This document shows positions 12,901 through 25,001 of a DNA stretch of 64,000 bases, one piece after another. Under the pieces are notes generated by a model. The model saw only the letters and a list, made by a program, of their open reading frames with translations, had not been told where the DNA came from and did not search any database. Position 1 is the stretch's first letter. Each line of letters begins with the position of its first letter. The position numbers and the translations under genes are program-made. The stretch is from Setaria digitata (taxonomy: Eukaryota; Nematoda; Chromadorea; Rhabditida; Setariidae). The stretch is taken from NCBI GenBank assembly GCA_003640385.1, contig RCAB01000047.1, forward strand, positions 1 through 64,000, in the 5' to 3' direction.

Positions 12901-14526
12901 TACTGTAAAGGCTTACGCGCTTGTATCAATTGCTTCACGACTCCAAAAATAACTTGTTGGTGAGCTGGATAATCGACATTCTTCAACGATAGAACCATTT
13001 TTTACAGGACAACTCTGCAAAACTTCTCTATTGCGTCTTCATAAACTAGAAAATTTGGCTTTAAAGACGAATTCAAAAATGAATGACATACACTCCAGGG
13101 TAAATTGATATCGAATGATCTGTACAAGTAATATATACACCATGTGATGATAACGTTATAATATAAAGCAACAAGAAACGAAACAATCGCTGCCGATACT
13201 CCAACACCTCAAACGGGAAAATTCTTTACAAAAAGTGAAAAGGCCTAGCAAGCAGTGCTTAAAATTCCTTCTTGAGAACCTCTGAAAGCCTAAATTTTGA
13301 GATTTTATTATTAATTATCAGTCAGATGCATCTAACACTATCAATTTTGATAGTATTGTTCATTTACCACCAAAGTAGGGATGAATTTCATTCCAAACAC
13401 CGACAGGTCCCAGTCTTAATTTTTGTCCAATGCCAAGTTCAACAAGAAATAATGGTGTACCTTCGACAAACATCATTATGCAGTAAGGTATCAGAAATGC
13501 ACCTGAAAATCAATTTAAAGTTTTAAACTTTTGTCGAATTTTAATAATACTGATTATTTGTTTCGAATTACGATGATTTATTAGACTAGCGCCATCCAAC
13601 TCGATCGCATCATTAGCGCATTCTTCTTCTTTTCATATCCAATTCAAATTTGTGAGTAACATCAACTTCTCGTGTACTATACGACTAACCACCGCCGTTT
13701 TTTTGGCACAGGTACGGGAATCGCCAAATATTCCCCAAACCAACAGCGTAGGATATGACACCCATGAGGAATTGCATTTTATTGTCCCATCCTTCACGAT
13801 CTTCGCCAATATTACTTGTGCTGTCGTTAATTGCTACTTGATGATATTCCTTTTCCTCCGTTAGTCCATCATTTTCACTTGACCTTAAGTTTTTTCATAT
13901 GCAATTAAAATTGTTTCAAAACTTCATTCTGGATAACTTTCAGGCAGAAATTCTAGATCCGGCTAAACCGATTATGGATTTTACTATATATTTCGAAGAA
14001 CATCATCATAAAAATCTTGAAATTATTTGCCTAAACATGTTCATATGTATTAGTTCTTGATTACTTCAAAATAAATTTGAATAGTAGTCATTCAAACTCC
14101 TAAATTCTTAACTTTTTAGAAATCGGATTCACTAGAAAAAGTTAGTATGTTGCGTAATTTCTAATAAACTTGTCTGTATTCAATTGCTTGTAACACTTTA
14201 ATGCAACTGAAATGGTCTCGAATCTGAACAAAAATTTCGACCCTCTGTGGAAATCTAAATTTTGCCTGCTTCATGAACTAAAAAAAATTTCATCTACATT
14301 TATGCAATCACCTGTGTTCAAAAGTAACAGATCCAGCACTGAACGTAACTTTTGAACTGAATTTCGATTCGATAGAGACGTTCGATACTTTTCGTCGTTT
14401 CTCGACGTTCATCGACATTCGCGGTAAATCGGTCTTTATTAGACTTCTTGTACAGCTACCGATTTTTGAAATCTGCGTTATATATGTACGTTCGTAAATT
14501 TTCTTTAGTTTGTATTTCTTTTCCAT
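9950..14526 (-). CDS. SLC6-family sodium/chloride-dependent transporter (SNF type)
   Basis: Plasma-membrane symporter with 12 predicted helices (LeuT fold). Fifteen exons, high to low: 14526-14312, 13883-13690, 13502-13368, 13207-13092, 13014-12917, 12731-12623, 12539-12429, 12203-12125, 12054-11892, 11703-11526, 11457-11200, 11023-10923, 10782-10638, 10510-10370, 10096-9950; all phases fit and the product is 729 residues. Signature segments are [19 protein letters not shown] (helix 1), [14 protein letters not shown] (helix 6), [10 protein letters not shown] (helix 8) and [12 protein letters not shown]. Gly rather than Asp in helix 1 (AVGLG) argues against a monoamine substrate and for an amino-acid-like one. 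The helix 6 Ser and helix 7 Ser of the chloride site are present. Helix 8 has GLGS where GLDS is usual. The start is the first ATG of an open 72-codon exon; exon 14's acceptor is the least certain. Exact orthologue among C. elegans snf genes not assigned. Confidence 0.95.
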
Positions 14527-17500
14527 AAAAGTTTATGCTACCATATGAATTGCATCACGAAGTATTACTAAAGGAAATTGAATTAAAATTATATGGAAGT
14601 TTAACAACTAATAACATGGAAATGAGTAATATTAAATGGCCATTAAAAGAAAAATATTTCTAGCTTTGCTTACGTAAAATTAGTGCAGTCTTTGCGATGA
14701 AGTTCGCATGTAACAACTTTTTGACCAGCTTATTAAACCTGATTGAAGTTCGGAATATAAAATGTTTCAGGTTATTTTTTCATTTTAATAAATAAACATT
14801 TTGATAGGTTTAAAAATTCAAGGAGAGCTAGAAATATGAGGAATAGGTAAATGAGCTTAAAATAAGGTAAAGGGCAGCTAGTTGTAATGAATTTTTCAAT
14901 TTGTATTGTAAATAGTATTGAACTCTAACTCCTTTCCATGGTTGTTATTTCAATATATTGTTCAAAGAATAAGTACTAGTGTTGGCGAATTCATCATTTT
15001 CTTTAATAAAAGAAAATGGGAATTTAATATAAGTTAGGCGAGAAATATGCAATAGCCTTACCACCAATGAAAACTTCTCGTCAAAGAATTTTTCGCTTTG
15101 ATATATTTATTATTTTCATAATGTGAAATTCGGTTCACAATAAAAATATATGAAAAAATTCAAGATAAAGCAAAAAGAATTTTATGAATGGAGAAAAAAA
15201 AGTGAAATCACATCCATTCTCATCTTAAAAGGATTATTACACCATTCATAGCTCTTCCTAAGAGATTTCCTCTTTCATCTTTTTGCAAAACGAAAAAAAA
15301 AAAAGTGTAATTAGCATTATTCTCGCTGTTTTCACTCTCGATAGAATGTTATAACAATATTTGTTCTTATTTAGTTGAAGCTAAATGTTTAATAACATAA
15401 CGAATATTATCCAATATTGCTCTATGCGCTAACTTCGCTTGCTTTTTTTTCAACATAATTAGGCTTTTTCTTGATGCTACTTACATCCTTGTGCCTTTTC
15501 TGCAAATAATAAAAGCTAAACGAACAAATAGGAGGAATGCAAGCAAATAATTAATGGACAGCATTTCTAGAGCCTTAAAAAAGAAATGCAGGAAAGCCTA
15601 AGTAAAAATCCAAATGTAAATCCATTAAAACGATGCTATGATAAATTTAAACTTCCTTTTCGCCCTTGTCTTCCTCCTGCTCTTTCTCCCTCTCTCTCTC
15701 TCTCTCTCTTTCTCTCCCTCTCTTTATTCCTCCATTCAGCAAAAAATAAAATGCTTCCCACCTCCGTTCTTTTCAATATTATTTTTCGAAAAAATTTAGA
15801 CAAAATTTCGGAGCAGTGATTTTGCCTACGTGACTGGAATATTTGAAAATGATCAAGCGATAATTCAAATCTCTTTTTCAAATATTTTCCTTAATTTTGT
15901 TCAACTAATGTAGAATTTTGTAATTAGTTTGTGTTACTCTGCAAATTTATCATTACCGTTATCTTTCAGTGGAGAAGAGATTATTGTCAATTTTACCTAC
16001 TAATAAGGAAGTTTTTTAGGAAGTTTTCTTGAGAAAATTAAAATTTTTTTCCAAATTTCTTGTTAAAAATAAGCTTGAAAAAAAATTGAAATTATAAAAA
16101 CGAAAAAAGGGAAATTTGCATTCATTAAAATGCTTACTTTAGCTAATTTCTTTAACCCAAAGCTGAAAGTCACCACCGCTCAAGACTGCACTCACTGGAA
16201 TGAGTAAGATTCGAGATCAAACAATCTGCACATTTATAATTCTGAAAATTTTTTCAAATAAATTTGCCTGGCAGTGAATGAGATGATCAGAATTCAAAGA
16301 AAAATAAATTTATTGCTTTTGAGCAAATATAATTTGTTCACTTAATTGGTCTTTGTTACTTATTTTGATGAATTTTTTTCATTGTAAATTTTTTTAATTT
16401 AGTTTTTTTTTCAGCAGAAATAACTCAAAATTTTGGAAATATTTTTTCCTTGTATATGGCATTAAAATGATTCAAATATTAGGTAATATGGCAAAATGTA
16501 AACTAGAAATAGACAAAAAGTTACTTTTTAAGGATAATAAACAAAGTTTATACCATTTGAAATTTGTTAAAAAAAAATACTATCGCATGAAGTTTATTAC
16601 TATTATTAAAATTATTACTAGCACACATTAATCATGAAGTCCATAGTTCAATATCTTAGTTTAGTAAATTACGCTTTTTATAAACAAAAAAAAAAAGAGA
16701 TAATAAAGAGGTTATCGAGGAAGCTAGCATCAGAAATTTTAAGTTTCATATTTTTGCTTTAGTAAATCGCAAAATTTACTTGAATATATTTAATCTGATG
16801 TATATTTTTCAAACAAATCTATTACTTCCTACGGTTTATTTGTTTAGAAAAAAAATTCAGTTGCATATATTCCATAAAAATTTGTTTGAAAAAAAAAAAA
16901 AAAAAGAAAGAAAATAGGAATAAAAAACTAACCTTTCGAAACAATTTCCAATTGTGTTTTCAGTGTTCTTGCTTCTTCTTCCCTACAACAAAAAAAAGAA
17001 ATAAGCTAAAAACAAAAACAAAATTGTCAACTACTTTCAAAAATACTACACCGTCGAAAAGAGTAGTATTGAAATATTGAATATTCGTCAGCACTTTTGC
17101 ATTTAAAAGCGGCTAAATATGCTGCAAGAACTACAAAATGAAATTAATAATCTAAGAAAGAAAAAAAAAAAGTATTTTTCCATTTTAATCGCATTCTGAA
17201 ATAAGAAAAAGGCAAAATGAGAGAAGCAAGCGAATATGAGGAATAATAATGATGTCACTTCATTTCATTTCAGTTGAATATATTTTTTTTCTTTAAAAAA
17301 AAAAAAAAAAAAAAAGTGAAAAAAAGAAGAAAAGCAAATACAAGGACAAGATGGATGCATTAAAATAAGATAACCAATTATTTGCATGACTGTAACTAAT
17401 GTTCTTTTTTTTTTTTTTTTTTTTTTTATTTCAGTAAGAAGGAGGAAGAAATGAAATGAATGAATTTGAACAAATTGTTATTGATAAATAATGTCATCGT

Positions 17501-20500
17501 TTTAATCCATTTTCCTTCATTTACCGCTTTAATTAGTGCCTGCTTCAGAGAATGTCAGAAGATTACGATATCCTGAGGCTATTTCAAGAAGCAACTTATC
17601 TATATTTTTTTTTTTTTTTTGAGTTTTAATTTAGACAAGGAAATAATCCAAAAAAACCATAAAGGTTAACTAACTTCTTAATAACATTTTAATGCCGTTT
17701 TTTCTTTTTTTTTTTTCTGCAAAATTTTTTTAGAGATGAAAATTAATTTATCCACTGCAAATTTCCAGGATGTAAGTGTTATAAACTTTTTAATAAATTC
17801 ACAGTTAGTCTTGAAGTCTTACATTTTGAGCCATCCAAATGGAGATTTCTTTAAAATAACTATAAATTGATGAAAAAAAAAGTGGTTTTTAAAGCCAAAA
17901 TGCATTTTTATTCCTCATTGTACCTCTAGCCCTATTGTTTTTTCCTTTTTTTAAGTCTTGAAAATTTCGATACCTTTTGCAGTACTGTTTATTTATCTGT
18001 TTTTTTTTTTTGGAATTTTGAACGTATCGTAAAAAATTTTAATCTTGTGAATATTCTGCTTCTGCTTTAAAAAACAATAATAAAAAAAGAAATCTCCTAG
18101 TTCTTTTAGCAATTGCTGAGAGAAATTTAAAGCTAAAATAAGTTACTTTTTTAAATATATCAGCAGAGATTACTACTGCAAATAAAATGAACATAAAAGC
18201 TAGTGATAGCAGGACGGTTATGTGAATATCAAATCAAATAGACGAAATTATCACTGAAAGGAAATTGATAATGAGTGGTCTTTTTAAGCAATCTGAGTGA
18301 CCATGAACTTCATGTGCCACATGGACCTTATTAGGCCTAGAAAACAGCATCTATCTCACCTATTCATGACTTTCCCAATATAATAGTGCATCAAGTTATC
18401 AAGAAAAATTGATATGGCATGTAGTAAACAATATTTAACTAAAAATAAGTGATAAACAGTAACAATGACCTTGACAAAATCATAACTCCGACCTTGATAA
18501 TGATAAGAAAAAAAATTTTGTCTATCATGGTCTATAATTATAGTTTTCATATTATTTAGTATGTAGATATGAAAAAAATCTCATACAGCATAGTTCTTAT
18601 CCAATGTTAACAGTTAATAATAAAGCATGAGTTAAGTAAAATGCACTGGTTAACTGTAAGTAAGCGCAGAGTCGAAATATAATTAATTAAATTGAATAAC
18701 AGTAACAGTATAATTTGAAATATGATTAGATGGAAATTTACTAATTGAAATTTATAGTAATTAAGTAAGATTATTTACATTGCAGTAAGTCCTAATCTTG
18801 TGATACGTGGAAAAATTTTGAATTCATGAAATGATGGATGAAATACAAAGAAAATAAAAGATAGAAAGTTTATATATATAAAGATTATTGGTAAAATCTT
18901 CAAAATTTGGCACAATCATAGTTCAGGATTATTTTTAACTCACATTCACAGCATATTTACATTTAAAAACAGATTCATTATTGTGAACTGTAAATTAAAA
19001 GTTCACATTTCTGATCGATTCAGCCTTTCTTTTTCGAATTCAAAATAAATGTTTTTTTATTTTTTATTTTTATTATTCATGTATCGTATTCAAGATTAGT
19101 AACTGTAACTGTTGCAATGAGTCGTTTTTCCCAACATTTCTGTTGTAAGCATTTCTATGTTAATGTTTCTAACAAAAATGTTGAGAGAAAAAAAAAAAAC
19201 CAATTCTTTTTTTTCGTCAACAACTTCTTATTATTAGCATTATTCTTTTGGGTCCAAAATGATTTGAAGAGAGTGAAAATGCAAGCTGACTTGAAAATAG
19301 AAGCAGAACAGAACTAGCGAACTAACTTGTAATGAACAAAGAAGTAAAACAAGCCTTTCAAAGTGCAATAAATAATTATTTCCTCAAATGCTATTCATAT
19401 TTTGAAGAATTCAAAAGGTATTTCGAAATGAATTTGATAAAAGTTCGAAAAGAGTAAAGGTAATACAATAACAGGACATTGTTTATATCGAGCAAAAGAT
19501 AATAATTTCAGTAATACTGATAGTTTATCGCATTAATGTTATCACTGTTAATCGATGTTAGCAATAACAATGTTCATTTAAGTTATTCAAGAAATTATTG
19601 CGTCATTTAACATAATTAACTCATAAAGGATATTTTACAAATTATTTGTAAGTGAATGATAGCTTCTCTTTCACATATGTTTCGTCGTGCCTTTTCATAA
19701 TTAGAAATTTGTTGCTTATTAAGAGAGATGGGAAGATAGTTTCTGTCTTATTAAGACTTTGATTTTTTTAATCTGCATTTTCGTTCTTTCATCACTAATT
19801 TTGAGGCATTTGAAGATGGGATGCTTCGAAATCTTAAAGAATTTTATTTGTAAATTGGAAAAAAAAAAAAACAAAATAAAAAGTACTTGTAATGAATACT
19901 ATTGATACAACTTGAATATAAGCAAAACAGTCCGATACCATATTTCATACTTGTTGGTCTGATTATCTTAATTAATTATTAATCAAATTCTAATCACTAT
20001 AGTGATTTCACCATTTAAATAGTAAATATTTGGCTATTATCACTCTCTTGGCAATTTTGAATTTCAGAAGTAGTTAAATTGAACAATAATATTGTTAATT
20101 TATAATGAATTTGCTGCTAGAACAAATAAACTATTAATGGTAAAGGGTTATGAAATATACATTCATATATTATTCGGAAATAATTTATAAATGAGCGGAT
20201 GATACTGAACAGCTTATATAAAATAATATTAGTAATAATTTTAGATGAATATAAAAGAATATTAATAATATTTACACATAAGCATTTTCTTCCATTTTCT
20301 CTGATTTAGCAAACAGTGAATTGAATGGTAATGAACAAATAAAATAAATATGAAACATGAGCCACTACCCCTGAACTTGGTAATCGAATCAATCACAGCT
20401 AAGTACTTACTAATATAATCCTTTTTGGTTGTCTAGTCCTGCCTGGTTCTTAGTTCAAAATCGTTACTGCTAACATTCTATTAAATTAGATTTCAGTTGT

Positions 20501-23500
20501 TTTAAGAGTGCGTATTAAATAAACGAAATTCAGAAAATTTGTTTGTTTATCATTGTAAATTCAATCACATTAAAACTCTTGAAATTGTGCAATTGTTAGT
20601 AAATGTTTTGTGTTTGTTTTCAAGTTCATTGTAATTATCAAACGCATTAGAACTCAGTGGACTGCTCTTCTGATAAACAATAAAATAAAAATGAAATTTA
20701 AAGAAAGACAATGAGAGTGATATATCAAATTGACAAATGACTTCAAGAAAAGAATATTACTGAAAATAGGAAAATGCATGGCATCCTTTCATTATACAGA
20801 TTTTACCAACGTCTTTCAAGGCTGGATAAGCTGTACAGAAGGAGTATAACCAAAGATTTTCTAATGAAAGTTACTAAAATATGAACTTTTTAGATTTCAT
20901 AGTTACTACTGATATCATTGCTTACATCATCCTTTGTTTTGTATATAGCTAGATCAAAAAGAAAAGAAAAAAGCTGTTGTTTCATTGTTGAAACTGACTG
21001 CTGATGAAATTACTGCATGTTACACGTCAAATTAAAAGAGCGAAGCATTGTTTTTTATTTTTTTGTTTCTTTAAAAATAGATAAGAATCATTTCCGGATA
21101 GGACAATAAACAGGAAGGTTGTAGAATGTTGTAGTGTAAGAATGAAAGATGAGTAATAAAAAAGTTTGCAACGGATCAACAGATGAAGTTGGTGTCAGTA
21201 AGTGCCCTACTTTGGAAATCATGGAGGTTTAAGGCCTAGTTGTGTGCTCTAAAATGTTGTTTTCGTTCTTACTATTCAGGCTAATAGGCAAAGGAGAAAT
21301 AGTGAATGAGTTGAGGCTTAACAGCAGATGTCTTCGAAGTTTCTATCGGAAGAAGGGAAGCAGTACAGAATGTTAGATAATGAAGAAACTGAAAAGCAGT
21401 GAAGGAACAGTTAGGCTCTTTTGGCTGGAGAAGATTTTCTTGTTTTCTTCAGGCTGAAAGAAGAGTGAGAGAAGGAAGAAACCTGAATGATAATGTATAT
21501 GAATAACAAGAAGGAAAATTTCTAGATTTTTGCTGTATACACACTGGGCATTAAATGGTTTGCAAGATTACCAAAAGAATTTCAAAATACGAATAAGAAG
21601 CATACCGAACGAAACTGGTTGGATGTCAGGGGTTTAGTGGCCTACTGCCGAATCGTTCTTAAGAAGAAGCCAAGAGTTGAAGGGTGAAAGCTTTCTATTT
21701 GACCGCCTTCTTGTGATTTATAACAGCTAGACAGTTAGAACGATTGGCACAAGTCTTTTTCAGGCTCCTAGAATGGACATCTATTCTCAAAACATTGAAT
21801 TTTAAAGAAATTGCCACTGTGTTGTTCATTTCCTTGGAATAGAAAAACACGGGTTACACACAGCATGCACACGCATATATCATTCATATAATCCGTAATC
21901 TTTGCAATATCATTGTTCTTATTACTTATCATACATTTAATTACCACGCAGTACTGCAGTTCACAGGCTATTTGCGAAAAATTTGCAAAAATTTGATTGA
22001 TTAAATTTGCTTGATTCCTAGCTGGAAATGTTTTAAGTGCTTTTAATTTCTTTGTTATCCACCTTATTTTAACTCTTCCTTAAGTTTGGTAAATTTTCGA
22101 ATTTGAAATATTTGGCGTAAAATTGATTGAATTGCGAAATGATTCTAAGTGACGATGCAATTGTCGACGAATTTCTGCACCAAAATGAGTGTAGAATGTG
22201 TCGGAAAGTGTGGTAGGCATTATCCAGGTCGAGGACAACTTCACTTCAAGCCATTGATGACCCCGTTGACAGTCACTACACAGTGGTGCAGCGATGGTTC
22301 ATTGCAAGCCACTGTATATGACATTTGCTCATCTGTGTATCAATTCTACTCCACCTTTTATTTCTTAATTTTTCAATTTTCCTTACAATCAAAGTTCAAA
22401 GAATTTCGAATTTTCTGCCCACAAATATATCTTTGCATTATGATTCTTTCTATTTTCTTTTTCTCTTAAGAAGAAACAAGTGAGGGGTAAGTTCCCGCAC
22501 TTATATTTTTCTTTGCTACACTTTTCGACATTTTCAATTTTTATTTGTTGTAGTTTCCAGAACTAGTGATCTCATCTGTACTTTGCAAAGCTGCACAAAT
22601 TCAATCAAGAATTTGACGTTTAATTTGCATTTCAAATTTCATTCCCGTCAGCAGCGCTGGCAATAAACCTAAACGGTTGCTAACAGATAAGCAGAAAAAA
22701 AGTTTCGTCTATTAAAGCAGAACACGTTCATTCCAATACTCACTTTTCATTTTTTATATTTTTTCACCCATGTTGCTATTTATTTCACCTTTTTTTTTTT
22801 TTTTGTTCCTATACTTATCCTCTTATTTCTTCTAAGAAAGTACTATATTTCTTAAGAATGGCGGTGATTGTTTCCTCGTAGAAATTCGCCTTTTTTGCGC
22901 CTCTCTTATCTTCAGAGTGCGTCATTTGTAATCATTTCTCTTAAAAAAGAAAAAGAACTTCGGAAATTTGAATATTATCATTTGGCGTAAGTGAAATTAT
23001 CATCATCCATCCTGGACCCTTTGAAGAATGAAATTTTACTGATAAACGAACCGATAACAGGAAAACTACTTTTCTCTATTTCGAATGAAAAAGAAATTTG
23101 TGTATTATAAAAAAAGCAGCACTATTTCATCGATTCATTTTTTGGTCGTTTGCAAAAAGTAGGATGAAATGGAACAGGATGGCAAGCAATGCAACTAAAA
23201 TAACTGCCCAAATATTCTTTAGTTTGCTCTCAAACATTGCTCTTTGTTTTCCTTCTCAGGGATCATTCTTAATTGTTCTAGGAAGAATTGAAGTTAGTGT
23301 AAGTTTTCATTTTTGATTCTTGTTACAATTTCATGCAAAATTCAATCCTTGTTGTTATCTTTGTTTCGCTAATTGTTATATTCGGAAGTTTCATATCCTT
23401 TTCTTCCTGTCTACCTGTATAGTTGATTATAATTCTTTAAAAAAAAATTCATTTTATGCTGTCATATGATCAGAATATCTGCCTGAAGAAATCGGTAATT

Positions 23501-24996
23501 AAATGGTATTATTGGTCATTTAATGTCAAAAAGAAGAGGAAACAATTAGTTTAAAGTTCGAGTAGTAGAGTAGTTTTCCTTCCCCTTTCAAAAGCGATGC
23601 TTTCTGCCTTACATTGCTTCTGTGCCTATCCTTTCGTTGGCCAAGTCTGGTCAGAGTCTCTTATAGTATGAGTTCATATCACTAAATAACTAGACTATGT
23701 CGAGAAACAGAAAGTGATTGTTTTGGTGAATCTTCCGATTTCGCAGACCTTAGGAAGATTAGCGTCAATTAGTGTGAACTCAAAGCTTTAAAAAAAATCG
23801 ATAGATGTGCATTATTAGAAATCGAAATATTTCGATGGACTAACAGATGAGCTCAGTTTTAGTTCATTTAGATAAATTGCAGTGAATGTTTAATTAACAA
23901 ACACTAATTGTAATAGCTAAGATACACAGTTCGCTCGATTTCCTGGCATTGTTACTTAGCATTTCACCACAGCTCAACAATACTAGTCAGTTTGGTGACC
24001 GCAAGTTGAAAATCTTTATCATATGTACAGAAGATGAAACAAAAGAAATTTCCGTTAACAGTCATTATCTTCAATTAGTAAGATGATACTTTAGTACAAT
24101 ATCTGTCGCTGTAATTAAAATTAATATAATTCTGTCACTGGTCTAGGTAAATTTGGATCTATCTGCTGCTAAAAATAACTGTTCTTTACTTCGTTGGATG
24201 CTTCTAGCAGGCGAAAAGGTTTCTAGACCAATTTGTTTTTCAGCATCATTTCCTCTCTCTAATTATTCAACAGTTTGATTTACTCTTGTTTTGCTTTAAT
24301 TACATGTCTCTACTGTTCCGCTTTATTCTCCCAAGCTGAGAAAATAGTCTAGCCGCTTGATTACAGTAAATTTCTATTCACTTTTTTCGTTCGAAATAAA
24401 AGCAAAAAGATTCATATTAGGCGCATTTTTCGAGTGATTTTATGAATCTTTGTTTCTTGTATAGGCATATAGGTGATATTGGAAGTTTAAAGAATAGCTG
24501 TGCTAAAAGTAAGTAGTTCTTGAACTGACTGAAGTCTTAAGGACGAACATACTGTTTTTCAGAGATGAAGTTTCTGGCTGCAGTGAAACTCTTGTGAGTC
24601 TTAGGTTTAATAATTCGTATTTCTGAGTACTGACCTTTCCAAGAGTAATTTAATTGGTGATAGACTGAAGAGATAGCCTAGCTGGGATCACTGCGAATGA
24701 TCGGGCAGGTTGAGCTGAAACAATTTGCCCACTACTGATCATGCCCGAAATTTTGTTTGCAAATATGCTTCTTTTCTCTCCAATGCTTTGCTTATTTTCA
24801 GCAACGCCGATTCGTTAAATATTGTGCATTTTTGACAGAATTTGTACTTAATTCATTTTTGTTTCTGTGAGTTTTGAATAAATCGATTGTTATAATATTT
24901 GACAGGAGAGAAATTCCGGTTCTGAGCAAGTTGGGTGACTTTTTCGATGTTACAAGTACATTTGCTCGTATAACAATTTCACCGCATTTTCGCTTT
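14527..24996. other. Long gene-poor interval
   Basis: About 10.5 kb of AT-rich DNA with many poly(A)/poly(T) tracts (for example near 17298, 17407 and 17609) and a CT microsatellite at 15689-15727. No recognised protein or RNA gene. Two slightly GC-richer islands occur near 20.8-21.8 kb and 22.15-22.33 kb; the first has a 50-codon open stretch at about 21540-21690 with no ATG, the second a 24-codon ATG frame from 22140. Neither resembles a known family. The interval probably holds upstream regulatory DNA of the divergent SLC6 (-) and ERGIC1 (+) genes. Confidence 0.5.
15689..15727. repeat. (CT)n microsatellite
   Basis: A pyrimidine tract dominated by CT dinucleotides with CCC and TTT interruptions. 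It creates spurious Ser/Leu-rich and Arg/Glu-rich open frames on the two strands, which should not be taken as genes. Confidence 0.9.
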
Positions 24997-25001
24997 CAGT
25001 C
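24986..25001 (+). promoter_or_regulatory. Probable spliced-leader (trans-splice) acceptor of ERGIC1
   Basis: A pyrimidine-rich run ending CGCTTTCAG (AG at 24998-24999) lies two bases before the ATG at 25002. No upstream coding exon is needed, since the protein is complete from that ATG. In nematodes such a site directly before a start codon normally receives the SL1 leader. Inferred from position and consensus. Confidence 0.6.

Noticed and set aside
15586..15881. Long open frames on both strands over the CT repeat
   Set aside because: They are translations of a dinucleotide repeat, with Ser/Leu and Arg/Glu runs and no splice context.
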